Of a stretch of 64,000 nucleotides of DNA, positions 14,201-25,055 are shown piece after piece. Below the pieces are notes generated by a model. That model ran no database searches. It worked only from the letters and a program-made list of their open reading frames with translations, and was not told the DNA's origin. Location of the stretch: NCBI GenBank assembly GCA_035578905.1, contig JAQJVL010000248.1:976501-1040500 (forward strand). Direction: 5' to 3'. The number at the start of each line of letters is the position of its first letter. Within the stretch, counting starts at the first letter, position 1. Origin of the DNA: Stictocephala bisonia (Eukaryota; Arthropoda; Insecta; Hemiptera; Membracidae). The translations under genes and the position numbers were made by a program.

Positions 14201-14416
14201 GTGATATAGTCGGATACCTGAAAGTGCAGTGTCTCACCTCGACTTGAGTAAACTTTTACATACATGAGATGCACAATACACATGTGATATTGTCGGATAC
14301 CTGTAAGTGCAGTGTATCACCTCGACTTGAGTAAACTATAACATACATGAGATGCACAGTACACATGTGATATAGTCGGATACCTGTCAGTGCAGTTTAT
14401 CACCTCGAGTTGAGTA
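11265..14416. repeat. 83-bp tandem array (~36 copies)
   Basis: The unit contains CACCTCGACTTGAGTAAACT, ATACATGAGATGCACGGTAC and ACACGTGTGATATAG, and recurs every 83 bp (for example ACACCTG at 11,641 and 11,724). The first two or three copies from 11,265 are strongly diverged. Copies fall into subtypes: ACACATGTGATATAGTC with GAAAGTG, and ACACGTGTGATATAGAC with GTAAGTG. Higher-order blocks are visible: the sequence around 12,500-12,720 is repeated at about 12,840-13,050. Nothing is coding. It ends at GAGTTGAGTATG near 14,416. Confidence 0.97.
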
Positions 14417-17400
14417 TGTCTTCTGGTAGCTATACTTACAATTATATTTATATTAGAATAACTTGGAATACAGAAACAAATAAAACTTTTAAAAAGTATT
14501 GCTAACTTTTTTATAACTTTATTTAGCAATGAAAAGAGTAATACATAACAATAACAAATCAAAAAAACCAACTGATGTTGGTGTTTAGAAAGTCACGTAC
14601 TGCCTATCTTGAAGAGGGCTATTATCCTAAAGCCCCTCTGAGATTGTTGAGTCATCAGTTGCCTCCGTGGGATATAGGGGGAGCCGAAACGAATAAATTA
14701 CATAATAGACATCTAAATCCAAGTAAATGGTGTTAACATCTGTGCGCTTAGTGATAATTAGAAATGTCACTTCACAGTCCCTTACATTAAGCATTATTTG
14801 TACTGTAACCTAAAGGGTAGCATCCCTAATCCCAGCACTTTATGCCGTTAACATGATTTTTTTTTACCTACAAATCGAGAAAACTGATTTGTGCCAAAGC
14901 ATGTACTTGAGTCGCATGGTTGAATAAACATTTAATTTAAATATATTTTTAAACTATATCTGGCAAAAGCAGCTATATATAATGCCACATAAAATTCATA
15001 GTTAATTGTACATATGCAATTTTTATAATTACAGTGTTAACCTCAGCTACATGTTTCAACAATACAAATTGTCAGAACCATGGATGTCTGTCCGGCCAAC
15101 CAACTATATGGGAGTGGCAACAACCTATCTGCATAGGTCAGACAAATGAAAAATGACTCTACGTATTCTTGAAATGCCAGACCAACTTTGGGATTCACAA
15201 TAGTTGAATAAGCTCTTGCGTTATAAATGGATAAGTCTGAACTCGATCTAGCTCTAGTTAGTAACATGGACACAGCTGTTTGTTCTCTACAATGTATGGA
15301 TTGAAAAATACTGTGACAAAAACTTAGTGCAATTTAAATAGTTGTTGTTACATAATTTTTCTTTAAATTACTATCTCTCATACTTAAAAATTATATAATG
15401 GTCGATTTTTTTTATATTTTATATTAAAATTACATTACATGATCAACTTACTTACATGATTTCAGGTTAGCACTCCTTTGCTTACAACGAAGAGCGTGTA
15501 ATACTTCCATCCTAGGCCCAACGGAATATTAATTACTTATTTGGCGTATTTTTAGCTATTTATAGGCCTAAATTGTTAGTATGCTCTGAGTATTTACAAT
15601 GGTCTTTCGGTCTTATCAAAACCAATATTGTATATAAATATTCCGTGATTACATTTTATCGCGTACAACTAAGATATGCAGGATACTTTATAATATCGGT
15701 AAGTTCCGCATGCAGTTTTTGAAACTTTTGTTAAGGCTGTTTGGCCAAAACTTATTTTTAAAATTTTCATTGATATTGGAATATCTTTATATCAGCTATC
15801 AAACGTCTCCCAAGTAGTTCTTTCATTAAAATTTATGTTTATAATTATAAATCCATTACCTCAAAGATGCGAATGTGGGCTTTCTTAGTACACTCATTAA
15901 GAAACAATTTTCCCGATTATTCCCAAATTTTAAAAATAGACTAGTCCCCTCACAGGACTGGTCTTGTTCATCAATTATTTTAATTACGTAATTTTACTGC
16001 AAATTAGCAAATTTTACTTTAAATTATTAATGTTATAGGTTTGTTTTTATTTTACTACAACGAGAAATACAGTGTCGTGTTTGGCATTTTATGCTCTTTA
16101 ATATCACATAATTTTCAAAATCGATTAACTTTATATACTCAACTTTTGGCTGTACTTTTACCCACATGTTATATTACAATCCAATCCCTACGCACACGTA
16201 CAGCGAAACACAGCACTCGCACCAGCTGGATCGTGCTTCAATGACTTCCTGAAATTATACCTCACCCATCCCAGGGGAGGAGGAGGGATCGGTGTTTGTA
16301 TGTGAGTACCTCGCAGTCAGACGTACAGCTAGTGCGCATAGCGGATTTCATTTGTCCCTAATGCCGGCCGAACCACTTTAAGGTGACCGTTTTCCTAAAC
16401 CGCCAGTCACCGATGGGAAGTCGACAGCCCTCTAGAAGCCATGCAATTTTACCGCCTGCGAGCCAAACATGCTGTTCTAGTTTTTATAGAACAGCATAAC
16501 AAAAGTACGGTTCGTGTTTATCATTATAATAAAAATTACAGAGAACAGTGATGAATATTTAAGGTCCAGTCTAGTTGACCATAAGTTGATATTGTGAGTT
16601 TTTTAATTTAAAATTGTCAAGAATGACGTGTAAAGTGCACCCGTGACCTGACTAGCTATTGATGCTCAAACCAAAAGGGGGTTTAGGGCGAAGCCCCCAA
16701 TGAGCTAAGCGAGTCCTTAAAATAGAAACCAATGTTTTTGGCGTTTTTCGTGGGGCGAAACAGCTGTATAAGTGTAAGAAAATAAAGCCTTTTTGATACT
16801 TTCATAAGACATTTTTTTAACCAGTTTTTTAACCCATAACTTACATTTTAACAGTTCTTTAATATTAAAACTCTTTAACATATGGTAATGCTATCAGCAT
16901 CTCATAAATTATTATTTTAATGGTTTTCCTGAATACGTCAAAACTTTCTTGATTTCAAAAAATGTCTTCCGTCTACTCTGTGTTTGCATTCCTAATTAAT
17001 GTGCCAAGGCCCTGGTAATGATAGTCATCAAATCATTTTTCTCATTCTATAAGACCTAAGTAATAATTACAAAATGAATAAATCAGAGTTGTAGTGACCA
17101 GATAGTTATTAAAATAATAATAAATAAACTCTGAGTTATTAAAATAATAAATAAAATCTGAAGTATTTCATAAGCCTCTAAACACTTCAGAGAAATATTC
17201 GACACACTTACATCTAGACTATCTCGTAAAAAACGCATAACATGCGTAGCCTGCCTATTAAGTTTAAATGTAATAGGCCTTTATTGGCTAAAGTAAAAAC
17301 AAAATGTCGTTTTTATTTTTGGGCTTGTAACTGATCTGATCACGCTCGTCCTACATGTGGTTACCCTGCCCTAGATAAAGGCTATCTGGCTAATCAATTG

Positions 17401-17624
17401 GAAAGGAACTATGTATAAATTCGTTATTTTATACAACCGAAAAACAAGAAGTCGACATAAAGAACAGTTATCATTTTACATCTTGGAAAATATACTCTAA
17501 ACTCAGGCCTATACAGTAAATATGTGTAAGATAAGGTAAAGGGTAGTTTAACTATGTAAAAGATCTCATAATAGGGGAAGGCTTTAGTATAACTGCTATG
17601 CAAAAATTGGAATTGCAGGAAATT

Positions 17625-17627
<3 letters not shown>
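14417..17627. other. Spacer without recognised gene
   Basis: Mostly AT-rich. Antisense frames at 14,317-14,571 and 15,043-15,273 and a sense frame at 16,041-16,244 show no recognisable domain. 16,250-16,470 is richer in GC and may be another old element. A small hairpin lies at 16,469-16,497. Confidence 0.45.
16469..16497. other. Perfect 11-bp stem hairpin
   Basis: ATGCTGTTCTA at 16,469-16,479 and its exact reverse complement at 16,487-16,497 are separated by seven bases (GTTTTTA). It sits in non-coding DNA and its function is unknown. Confidence 0.85.

Positions 17628-17688
<61 letters not shown>
17628..17688. repeat. (AT)n microsatellite
   Basis: About 30 uninterrupted AT dinucleotides. 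Confidence 0.98.
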
Positions 17689-17690
<2 letters not shown>

Positions 17691-19009
17691 TTCTAAGAAG
17701 TAAAATGCTTGTGAAAACCATATAAAATACTTGAACACACTTTCAATAACCATTTTAACATCTTTACAACGTGGGAATTGCTAAAAGACAAGTCAAACTC
17801 AACTAAATTCAATAAAAATTATAAATACTAAGTTTTTTGTTTCTACCGGGATTGGGGTAAATATCCATTTTATATTTACCTACCCACTGAGTATTTGCCC
17901 AGCCAACATCACTAAGTGTCTACTAATTTATAAATACCCTCAACCCGTTCCTCACCTTCAGTTACATTTCAAATTTCATCACATCAACAGCCGAGCACAT
18001 ATCGCATTTTCTAGAAACTGTTCCCCTCCGTACTCTGCGCTGTAGGAATAGGAACACCGTGCTGTAGGAAGACGTTATGTAGAAATACGACTCCGTTAAT
18101 TCATGTATCAGACAAAACGTGCAAAAAGTGTAGTTTCCTTTGACAATAGATTTAGAGTTACACCTCTTTTAATACATTTCCAACAAATTTAACGAAAGGA
18201 ATGATTTAAAAACGTTACCATCCAAAAACGATTGCCAATAACCTGGTTCAGTAATAGAATTGTCTGGGGTATATCTTTTAAATACAATTCAGTTATTCTC
18301 AAAGTGGAGGCTCAAGATGAGCCAACAGAGCAGTGAAATCTAGGTCACATAGCTTGTAGGACTACAAGAATGTAATATGGCACATAATTGGCGCACAAAA
18401 TAGAAAGACGGGCTACATATCTAGTAAATAACCGATCAGACACAAGTTATTAATGTCACAGGTCAGGCCACATTGGGACTCGACCTAACAAGCTCTCGTC
18501 ACGGAAACCATAAATCAACAATGAGAAGAAAACGAAATCGTTCAATCTAAATAATTCCTTTAACTGCCGTGCTTTTTGAGAGTCTTGAAAGTAATTTATG
18601 TAAGTTCTTACAGTTCATACGAATTTACAGAGACTAGCTGACAGAAGGAGCTGTCATCGAGATTCATTAACCTCGTCTGTAATATATTTAATTAAGTGTT
18701 CATGTTTTTACGAATAAATTAAGTAAGAAAACCAGTAATTGAAGTTGATAGAATGTTTTATATATATGTATGTATATAAAAAAATATATAAATATATTAA
18801 TAACCCACTGGCCATGACACTGACCAGTTGAATTCTCAAGTGTCAAAGCAGCTTTCAGGCCCAAACATGCCATCACTTGAGAAATGGGATTTACTGTCTG
18901 AGTGTGAGTTTAGTCACACAGTCAATAAAATCATTTGCTCCTTTTAGCATTATTAGAAACCGGTCATTATTGATGTCGAAAAAAATCTAGATGGTGAAGC
19001 CTATTTACA
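17689..19009. other. Spacer without recognised gene
   Basis: AT-rich, with a short TATATA tract near 18,760. I see nothing coding. Confidence 0.45.
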
Positions 19010-19483
19010 ATGCTAGCACATCTGACCACTGAATCACACACTCCAAAGTATGATCAAAAAATTGATCTCTTAATCGAAAGGTATATTCTGGAACTTTTAG
19101 ACCAAAAGTCTCAACTGTACCAGCTTGGCCATGAAGTACTCTGTAAAAAATTTGCAGATCAGTCACAGCTAGACAAGCTAATAAGGTGCATAAATATAAA
19201 TAAGGTTCAGTTCAGCACGAGTTTCCACTTCACCAAGCTCCAGAAACTTCCACTCTATCCATGATAGGAATTTCCTCTGGACAGCCTCAACGGCGGCACT
19301 TGTGTACACCCGATCCCTATTTCATATAACAGTGGCATACTCAAGGTAACTTCGAACCAAGGACTTGTACAGTGTTAAATAAGCGTGTTTATCGTTGAAA
19401 TACCTGGCAATCCAAATAACGAGACTCAAGTTCCTCCTAGCTTTTGATACAACACAGTTTACGTGTTCAGAGAAGTTCAACTT
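19010..19483 (-). pseudogene. LINE reverse transcriptase C-terminal remnant (antisense)
   Basis: Read on the minus strand from 19,483, the sequence encodes KLNFSEHVNCVVSKARRNLS, then a block ending YKSLVRSYLEYATVI, then VEAVQRKFLSWIEWKFLELG. This is the familiar post-catalytic segment of Jockey/CR1-type LINE reverse transcriptases (motif order: F..H, SKA.R.L, YxSLVRxxLEYA, VQRKFL). A stop follows YATVI where tryptophan is expected, and further stops occur below about 19,190. The fragment is dead and lacks the catalytic core. Support is strong for 19,180-19,483 and weak to the left of that. Confidence 0.78.
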
Positions 19484-20184
19484 AATAAGGAGTCTTAATA
19501 AACTATTTCAAATTAATGGAGAGTTTAAAATCGCATTTTGATTACAGTTGAGATTAGACGTTATACCGATAGGGAAAAACAAAAAACATTAAGGTCACTT
19601 TGGTCAGACGTCTTATGTCTGAGGAGATAAATGTCGACGGGAGTTGATAGGAAGTCATTAGTAATGAGCGTGATGTGGGTCAAGCCAGTTTTTAGTACTT
19701 ATTCTTATCAATCATTTATCGGAAAATAAGTTGCGTTTTATTCAGCAAAATGTTTCTTTCGCTACAAAATGATATGTGATTGGGGTGTAAAAATGTTATA
19801 TGTGGCAGTAGGTTAGAAGTGATTAACTATTTTAGTGCCACATTAGCGTGAAGCAAGGTCTGCTCTAAGGTTGGTCATCCACTGGTTTCATTCATAAATT
19901 GTCCCTATTCAAAGGGCTGTTTGAGACATTATAGCGTGTGAAGGGATGGGTTTCGTGACGCCACCGATATTGATTGAGTCTGTCCGCCCTGGCACTGTAC
20001 TCGCTGCTCATAGACACACTGACAATCATCATCTCACTCTAATTACTTTCAAGATCTGGAATGTCTTCGTAGAATTAACTATTGAAATAGAAAGTACAAT
20101 CGATAAGCCCTTGCCATAACTAATTTATGGTATATTATTGTAGCCACTGACTCTCGTTTTACGTCAAGTGATTTCCTCGGTTAG
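19484..20184. other. Spacer without recognised gene
   Basis: No supported coding sequence or repeat was seen. Confidence 0.45.
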
Positions 20185-20275
20185 TGACCCGCTCATACAC
20201 TTACGTACAGTAATGATGACCCTCTTACCCACCGATACATGTACAGTGATGTTGACCTTCCCACCCACAATAATG
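20185..20275. repeat. Short degenerate copy of the 36-bp minisatellite
   Basis: Two to three imperfect units (CCGCTCATACACTTACGTAC, AGTAATGATGACC, CACCGATACATGTACAGTGA, TGTTGACC) resemble the arrays at 4,557 and 38,090. It lies just upstream of the decayed LINE. Confidence 0.6.
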
Positions 20276-20539
20276 ATGTACACTCCTAATGCATTTCTCT
20301 TTCGCCACTTGAAAATCGGAAAGCAGTGGACCAACTTCTAGTGAAATTTGGTTACTGATGGTTTATATTAGTTAGCGAGAGACAGACAGTGATCACCATT
20401 GCACCATTGTTTGTGGCCTTATACATGACACACGTTCACCGCCTAGTTCACAACTACCGACAACACACCAGTCACCATCGAGGGACGTCTCACCTCCAGT
20501 CTACTCCACACCCTGCCCTGAAGTCACAAGTTTTGTCAC

Positions 20540-20930
20540 TTCAGGAGGGATTACAGACATCCACTCACCCGGAGAAGCTACAGAAGAGATAAATAACCTA
20601 AAGCAGGAGATTGATCGCCTTCAAAAGGAATGTCACGGGTTGCTGGAACACACAATAGATTCTGATACTCACTTGTTGCAGTTTACCGATCAAATATTCA
20701 CAAACCACCCCACTTATTTGCCAGATAAAATATCCCATTCTTCTGCAATGGTTGACTTAGGTGTTCAGTGTGAGCCGACATCTGAGCGCACTTTTGTGAG
20801 TTATAGTTTGATTTTCCCATACAATTATACGCAACCACACAGCAGGAGGAAGACAGAGAGCTCATACAAATCCTCAAAACTACAATGCAAGTCCTTGAAA
20901 CGGAGAATAAGTATCTACATACATAGTTAA
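20540..20930 (+). pseudogene. LINE ORF1-like coiled-coil remnant
   Basis: From about 20,560 one frame reads SPGEATEEINNLKQEIDRLQ then KECHGLLEHTIDSDTHLLQF, a heptad-rich helix. After a frame change near 20,840 a second acidic helix reads EEDRELIQILKTTMQVLETE. Coiled-coil ORF1 proteins bind element RNA in many LINEs. The position upstream of endonuclease and RT remnants supports ORF1, but no zinc knuckle or RNA-binding domain is visible. The assignment rests on position and coil content. Confidence 0.5.
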
Positions 20931-21271
20931 ACAACTTTGAGTGTGGTCAGAGCGTCGAACAGCTGACTACACTCAACGGTTTAATTTTACATATCAAATT
21001 AAAAAAAAATAATAATAAGAAGAAGAAGAATACTAAATCTACAAATTCATGTCAAAAACACGCAGCTATATCAATTAAAAATAAAGTGCTCTCAGTTCAA
21101 GAAACAACCATAGAATTATTAAAGAATAATAATAACAACAAAAACCCCAATAAAATACCAAAAAATATATCTTAAAAACAAAGTCAATTCCAATTCAAGG
21201 TGATATCCATAGTTGACATATTGCAGAACTCGTGAGAAACTGAACAACTAAAACGGCTGTATACGGCATCT

Positions 21272-21612
21272 GTGAACAAAAGACATCATGCAGCGTGGCC
21301 GCTACAGTTAGAGTGTCTATTAAATATCTTATTCTCAAATTCAGTTAAGTTTTTGTTACTCGGAGATCTCAACATTATTTCAATGGAACCCACCTGCCCC
21401 CTCACCCAGCGACTTCGCGATATGTTAAGTACTTTCTATTTAAATTGGATCGTGAACTCACCTACACGAGTGACTGCTATGTCGAGTACTGGCCATCGAC
21501 AACGTAATTACTAACATACCTCATGTGACAGTCTCTGTTTTTAACACTGCCGTATCTGATCACTATGCAGTCGGGGTTGTGGTTCGTGGATGCACTCTGG
21601 AAGCTCAATATT
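21272..21612 (+). pseudogene. LINE apurinic-type endonuclease remnant
   Basis: The frame contains KFLLLGDLNI followed by LTQRLRDMLSTFYLNWIVNS and PTRVTAMSS. GDLN is the central catalytic motif of LINE APE endonucleases. After a one-base frame change near 21,495 the sequence continues as IDNVITNI and then AVSDHYAVGVVV, the C-terminal D.vit and SDH motifs of the domain. The N-terminal third of the domain is missing. It belongs with the RT remnants downstream. Confidence 0.75.
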
Positions 21613-22159
21613 GCACCAGTTAATATATTAATATATTAAATATTGTCAGGAATTCCGAAAACCTCAGTCTACCCAATAATCTTTTAAAACGTGAAACAAA
21701 GCTCTATCTGAATACCTATAATAATGTTGATGACATGTACCATGGTTTTCACGATGGATTATCCTATTATGTAGACATTGGCTGCCCTTTTAAGAACACA
21801 AAACAATCAAAACACCCGAAAACTAGTTCCTGAAAAACTAAGGGAACTCTTATTTCACGAGTAAAACTGAATTCTTTCACAACACATTCGTAACAACCCT
21901 AAAAGAAAATTTCATAACCTTTTTCGGAAGATATGGAACATTTTTAGGAAAGTCATACAAGCTGCTAAAGACTGTGACGAGAATAATGTCTTGAGCAATT
22001 GTGAGAATTTTATCAACTCATCAGAACAACAGCCAAAATTGTTCAATAAATCCATACTAATTGAAATAAAATTGGAGAAAATATAGTTTAAGGTAAGTCA
22101 ATAGTAGCAAATGAATTTAACAGATTTTTTCCATTGTAGCTTTAACAAACCCAATGTTT

Positions 22160-22425
22160 CCTAAACCCTCCCACCCATACACTTATTGACTCACCCACCC
22201 GCTGCATGAATGGTGGGCGGGTGGGCCAGTACCACTGAGCCTGTATGGGTGGGTGAGTGGGCCAATACCACTGAGCCTGTATTTTATCACCTCTTTAATG
22301 CTTCTTAAGAGTTTTATAACCCACCCGCCCACCCATACACTTACAGTGGTATTGACCCACCCGCCCACCCATACGCGTACAGTGGTGATTGAATCACCCA
22401 CTCGCTCATAAACGTAGAGTGTTGT
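22160..22425. repeat. Inverted pair of 36-bp minisatellite blocks inside the LINE
   Basis: A G-rich block (GGTGGGCGGGTGGGCCAGTA, 22,210-22,280) is followed about 40 bp later by a C-rich block in opposite orientation (CCCACCCGCCCACCCATACA, 22,319-22,400, with TACAGTGGTATTGACC). These are units of the same family as 38,090-38,590. Coding-like LINE sequence resumes at about 22,428 (GAAGGAGGTGGCTAATGCCA). Confidence 0.8.
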
Positions 22426-22439
22426 GTGAGAAGGAGGTG

Positions 22440-22814
22440 GCTAATGCCATTCAGAGGCTAAACTAAAAAAACACCTGCAATGCCAATGGCTTTTAAAAGA
22501 TGCTTTCAGATTTTACTGCAGCCACTCACAAAATTGCAAAGTTTTTCATTTGAAATTGGACGTTTTCCGCCACTTTTGAAGACGGAAAAAGTTGTTCAAA
22601 TTCACAAAAATGACGACCACTTACTCACAAGCAATTATCGTCCCATTTCAATTCTTCATGTATTTAGTAAGGTTTACGAATGGATTTTCAATTATAGACA
22701 TTCAAGATTCATAGAGAGTTACATTTTAATGAGTCCTAAATAATTTGGATTCAAAAAGGAAAAACCACAATTGACGTAATAATTAAACTTTTTGACACCA
22801 TTGTCGATGGCTTA
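22440..22814 (+). pseudogene. LINE reverse transcriptase, N-terminal half
   Basis: The segment encodes EVANAIQRLN, then QPLTKLQSFSFEIGRFPPLL, KTEKVVQIHKNDD and SNYRPISILHVFSKVYEW. These are RT motifs 1-2 of Jockey-type LINEs (FP..LK.AKV.PIHK, NYRPISLL..SK..E). A stop follows at 22,741-22,743, after which FGFKKEKTTIDVIIKLFDTI (the QFGF.....T.DAI motif) continues. The frame ends at the Harbinger insertion and resumes at 25,056 after one copy of the TTA duplication, so these two pieces were once one gene. Confidence 0.8.
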
Positions 22815-22909
22815 GGGTACGAACGCACTGGAGTGACCACGACCGTGATTGGTCACGTCATGTGTGACCAAAACGGTCCACCCAGTTTTCTTTTGGATCT
22901 TCAGTAGCA

Positions 22910-23102
22910 ATGGACGTCGAGGAAATAGCAATTGTAGCATATGTTTTTTCACGTAATATTAAACGTAAAAGAAAGACGTTTTGGGTGCATCCCATTCTGC
23001 AAGCGAGATACACAAGAGGAATTTTCTCTAAATTTTTTTGTGAGTTACGTTTGTTATTGCACTCTTCTGTGGTAATATCCCACAAACATGGCCTTATCTT
23101 TG
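22910..23102 (+). pseudogene. Harbinger transposase, N-terminal fragment (outer element)
   Basis: The 66-residue frame has a KRKRKTFWVHPILQARYTRG block followed by a short helix with CELRLLL. A basic cluster followed by FWVHPI..R is the characteristic N-terminal signature of insect Harbinger nucleases. The catalytic domain does not follow, so this is a deletion product. It lies about 95 bp inside the left terminus, where the gene start is expected. Confidence 0.65.
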
Positions 23103-23559
23103 ATACCTAAAATAAAAATTTCAAAGTAAAAATCTGCTTCATTAATTTTTTTTGCCAAACTTAAACCCAACACTGAACAGACACAAACTATCTCGACAAC
23201 GTCTGGTCGCGCACTACTGCTGTTTGTCTATGCCGTCCCATGTTAAACTGTGGTCGCTTCTTGGTCGCGTTAGGCTACGGCCACACTTGGCGACCTGATC
23301 GTCGCGACAAAAGAAAAATATGGGTAACGTAAAAGTAAATGAAGATGGCCACATTCATGACCGCCAGCGACTGCAAAACGAACGCGTCCGTGAGCGTTTA
23401 CTGGTCGCGGCGACAGATACGCTCCCCATGTTATTGTACGGCACCGGCCACACTCGGCGACATGTCACTCCTCACACACCCAGTTTCTGCACTGTTTATG
23501 TTGTTCAGTTTCGTTTCGACAGTGGTCCTGCTCAGTTCTGATATATGCCGTTTTAACAG

Positions 23560-23719
23560 ATATACAGTATTTATAAATGAAATTAGCGTGCGTAGACCTC
23601 TATGGGATGTAGCCCTAAAGGAACACAGCAACAGGGATGTGAAATCTAAGTTATGGGTTAATTGTTTACACCAAAACAAGTTATTCAATACATGGACATT
23701 AGTTAAACAAACAGCATAA
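23560..23719 (+). pseudogene. MADF-domain fragment (Harbinger accessory protein)
   Basis: The frame contains FINEISVRRPLWDVALKEHS, then NRDVKSKLWVN, which matches the start of the MADF Myb/SANT-like domain (LI..V..RP.LWD..H..Y.NR..K...W). Harbinger elements encode such a DNA-binding partner alongside the nuclease. Only about 30 residues of the domain are present before the sequence loses similarity. The upstream part of the frame (from 23,339) lies in terminal-repeat-like DNA and is not convincing protein. Confidence 0.65.
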
Positions 23720-24213
23720 CTCAATTTTGAACAAACATTAATTACAATTTAATAAACGCAATATTTTTGAAGTTATACTTCTTTGCGCCCGTTAGACACT
23801 TTGGGATGGGATGTTGGTCGAGAAACCGCGTCACGCTGAAAAGTAAGAACAAATTTTTAAGAACTATCGATTAATCGATTGTTAATCGAAGAAATTTAAT
23901 CGAAGAAATTACTGATAATGATAATATAGGTGTATAATATAATAATGAAGTCACATATAATATATTGAAGATAAATATATTGAATAATATTGAAAAATGT
24001 CTTATATTTCATTTATATATCCTGTCTGTTTGTGTGCGTGAGTGGGTGTATGAGAATGGCCAAAGAAGTATAACTTCCACCGTGTGGTCCGACGCACACC
24101 CAATTTTTTTTCTTAAACATCTATTTTCTCACATGCTGTTATTTTTCTTTTAAATCATGTTGTACTGCCACGATAAAAATACTGCTGGAGATGTAAAATA
24201 ATCCGCAAAGGTA

Positions 24214-24820
24214 TCACGGGTTGTTTTTTAAATAGAACATGATCCACCGGTACCAATGACCGCAAAGGACAAGAGTATCCTCAAACTGGTAACCATCTCT
24301 AACCCAAACAAAATTATGTAAAACACAGGCAGCTAGTACAATTTGTTCCACATATTCACACACATATCCAAAGCAATAGGTGTATGGAACACTCTCCACT
24401 TGTTTGCAAGTATACCAAAGGCACATTCAACATAGTGATGACCCCTCGATAGCCTATAATTGAAAATGTTTTTTACGTTAAGATTTTTTCTAGCATAGGG
24501 TCTTAGGACATGTTTGCTCATGGAAAAAGCTTCATCGGCAAGAATAACATACGGTAGGGAAACTGAATTCTCCAAATGAGGCAATGGTTTGTTGTCTGGT
24601 ATATTTAACTCATCACTGACTAACATGTGACTAAACATGAAACTGACCATGTTTCAAACGAACTGCATTCAGGGGATGAACTCTAAATCTGCGTTTCCTC
24701 TTCTTTTTCAGGTACGATCGCACGGCAATAACTAGCAACAGGTCCTCCTCACTCATCCTGACAACTGAATTTGTCGTTGGTCGTTCAAGTGTGGCACCTC
24801 CCGCGACCAGGTCGCGAATA
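24214..24820 (-). pseudogene. Harbinger transposase remnant (DDE_Tnp_4), internally deleted
   Basis: On the minus strand, 24,650-24,820 encodes EEDLLLVIAVRSYLKKKRKR followed by RFRVHPLNAVRLKHG, the N-terminal signature. It then jumps (different frame) to LPYVILADEAFSMSKHVLRP, IFNYRLSRGHHYVECAFGIL and ANKWRVF, the C-terminal third of the nuclease. The last catalytic acidic residue (VE.AFG) is kept. VEQIVLAACVLHNF at 24,300-24,350 in another frame closes the domain. The middle, with the first two catalytic aspartates, is deleted. The gene is dead. Confidence 0.85.
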
Positions 24821-25055
24821 AAAATAGTCGCGGAAACCTGGTTGCCGCGATCTGGTCGCCAAGTGTGGCCGTAGCAATATTGTTTGGTCTCAGCGACCGC
24901 GACCAAACTTTGTGGTCGTCACGTCCAACTGGTCGAGTCGTGGTCGCGGATGCTTGGTGCGTATAGCTACATGCTAGTATGTACTAAACTGGTCGCGAGC
25001 GACCTATAATAGTCGTGGTCGTGTTCGCGGTCGCTCTAGTGCGTTATAGCCCTTA

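Larger units (their letters stand above)
23274..24875. mobile_element. PIF/Harbinger element (inner), perfect 22-bp TIRs
   Basis: The left end starts GCTACGGCCACACTTGGCG (23,274-23,295). The exact reverse complement closes the element at 24,854-24,875. It carries an MADF-type fragment on the plus strand and a transposase remnant on the minus strand, the usual two-gene content of Harbinger elements. A second TIR-like segment (GGCCACACTCGGCGACA) lies at about 23,448, perhaps from an internal rearrangement. A clean 3-bp target duplication is not visible (TAG left, AAT right). Confidence 0.8.
22815..25052. mobile_element. PIF/Harbinger element (outer), TTA target duplication
   Basis: TTA occurs at 22,812-22,814 and 25,053-25,055. 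The termini are inverted: GGGTACGAACGCACTGGAGT on the left against the complement of a right end that reads ACTCTAGTGCGTTATAGCCC with small differences. A 3-bp TTA/TAA duplication is diagnostic of PIF/Harbinger. Reading across the insertion with one TTA restores the frame of the host LINE. Inside are an N-terminal transposase remnant (22,910-23,102) and a complete second element (23,274-24,875), so only a derivative of the outer element is left. Confidence 0.85.

Noticed and set aside
15043..15273. 76-residue antisense frame
   Set aside because: No domain, no neighbouring gene or splice structure; consistent with chance in non-coding DNA.
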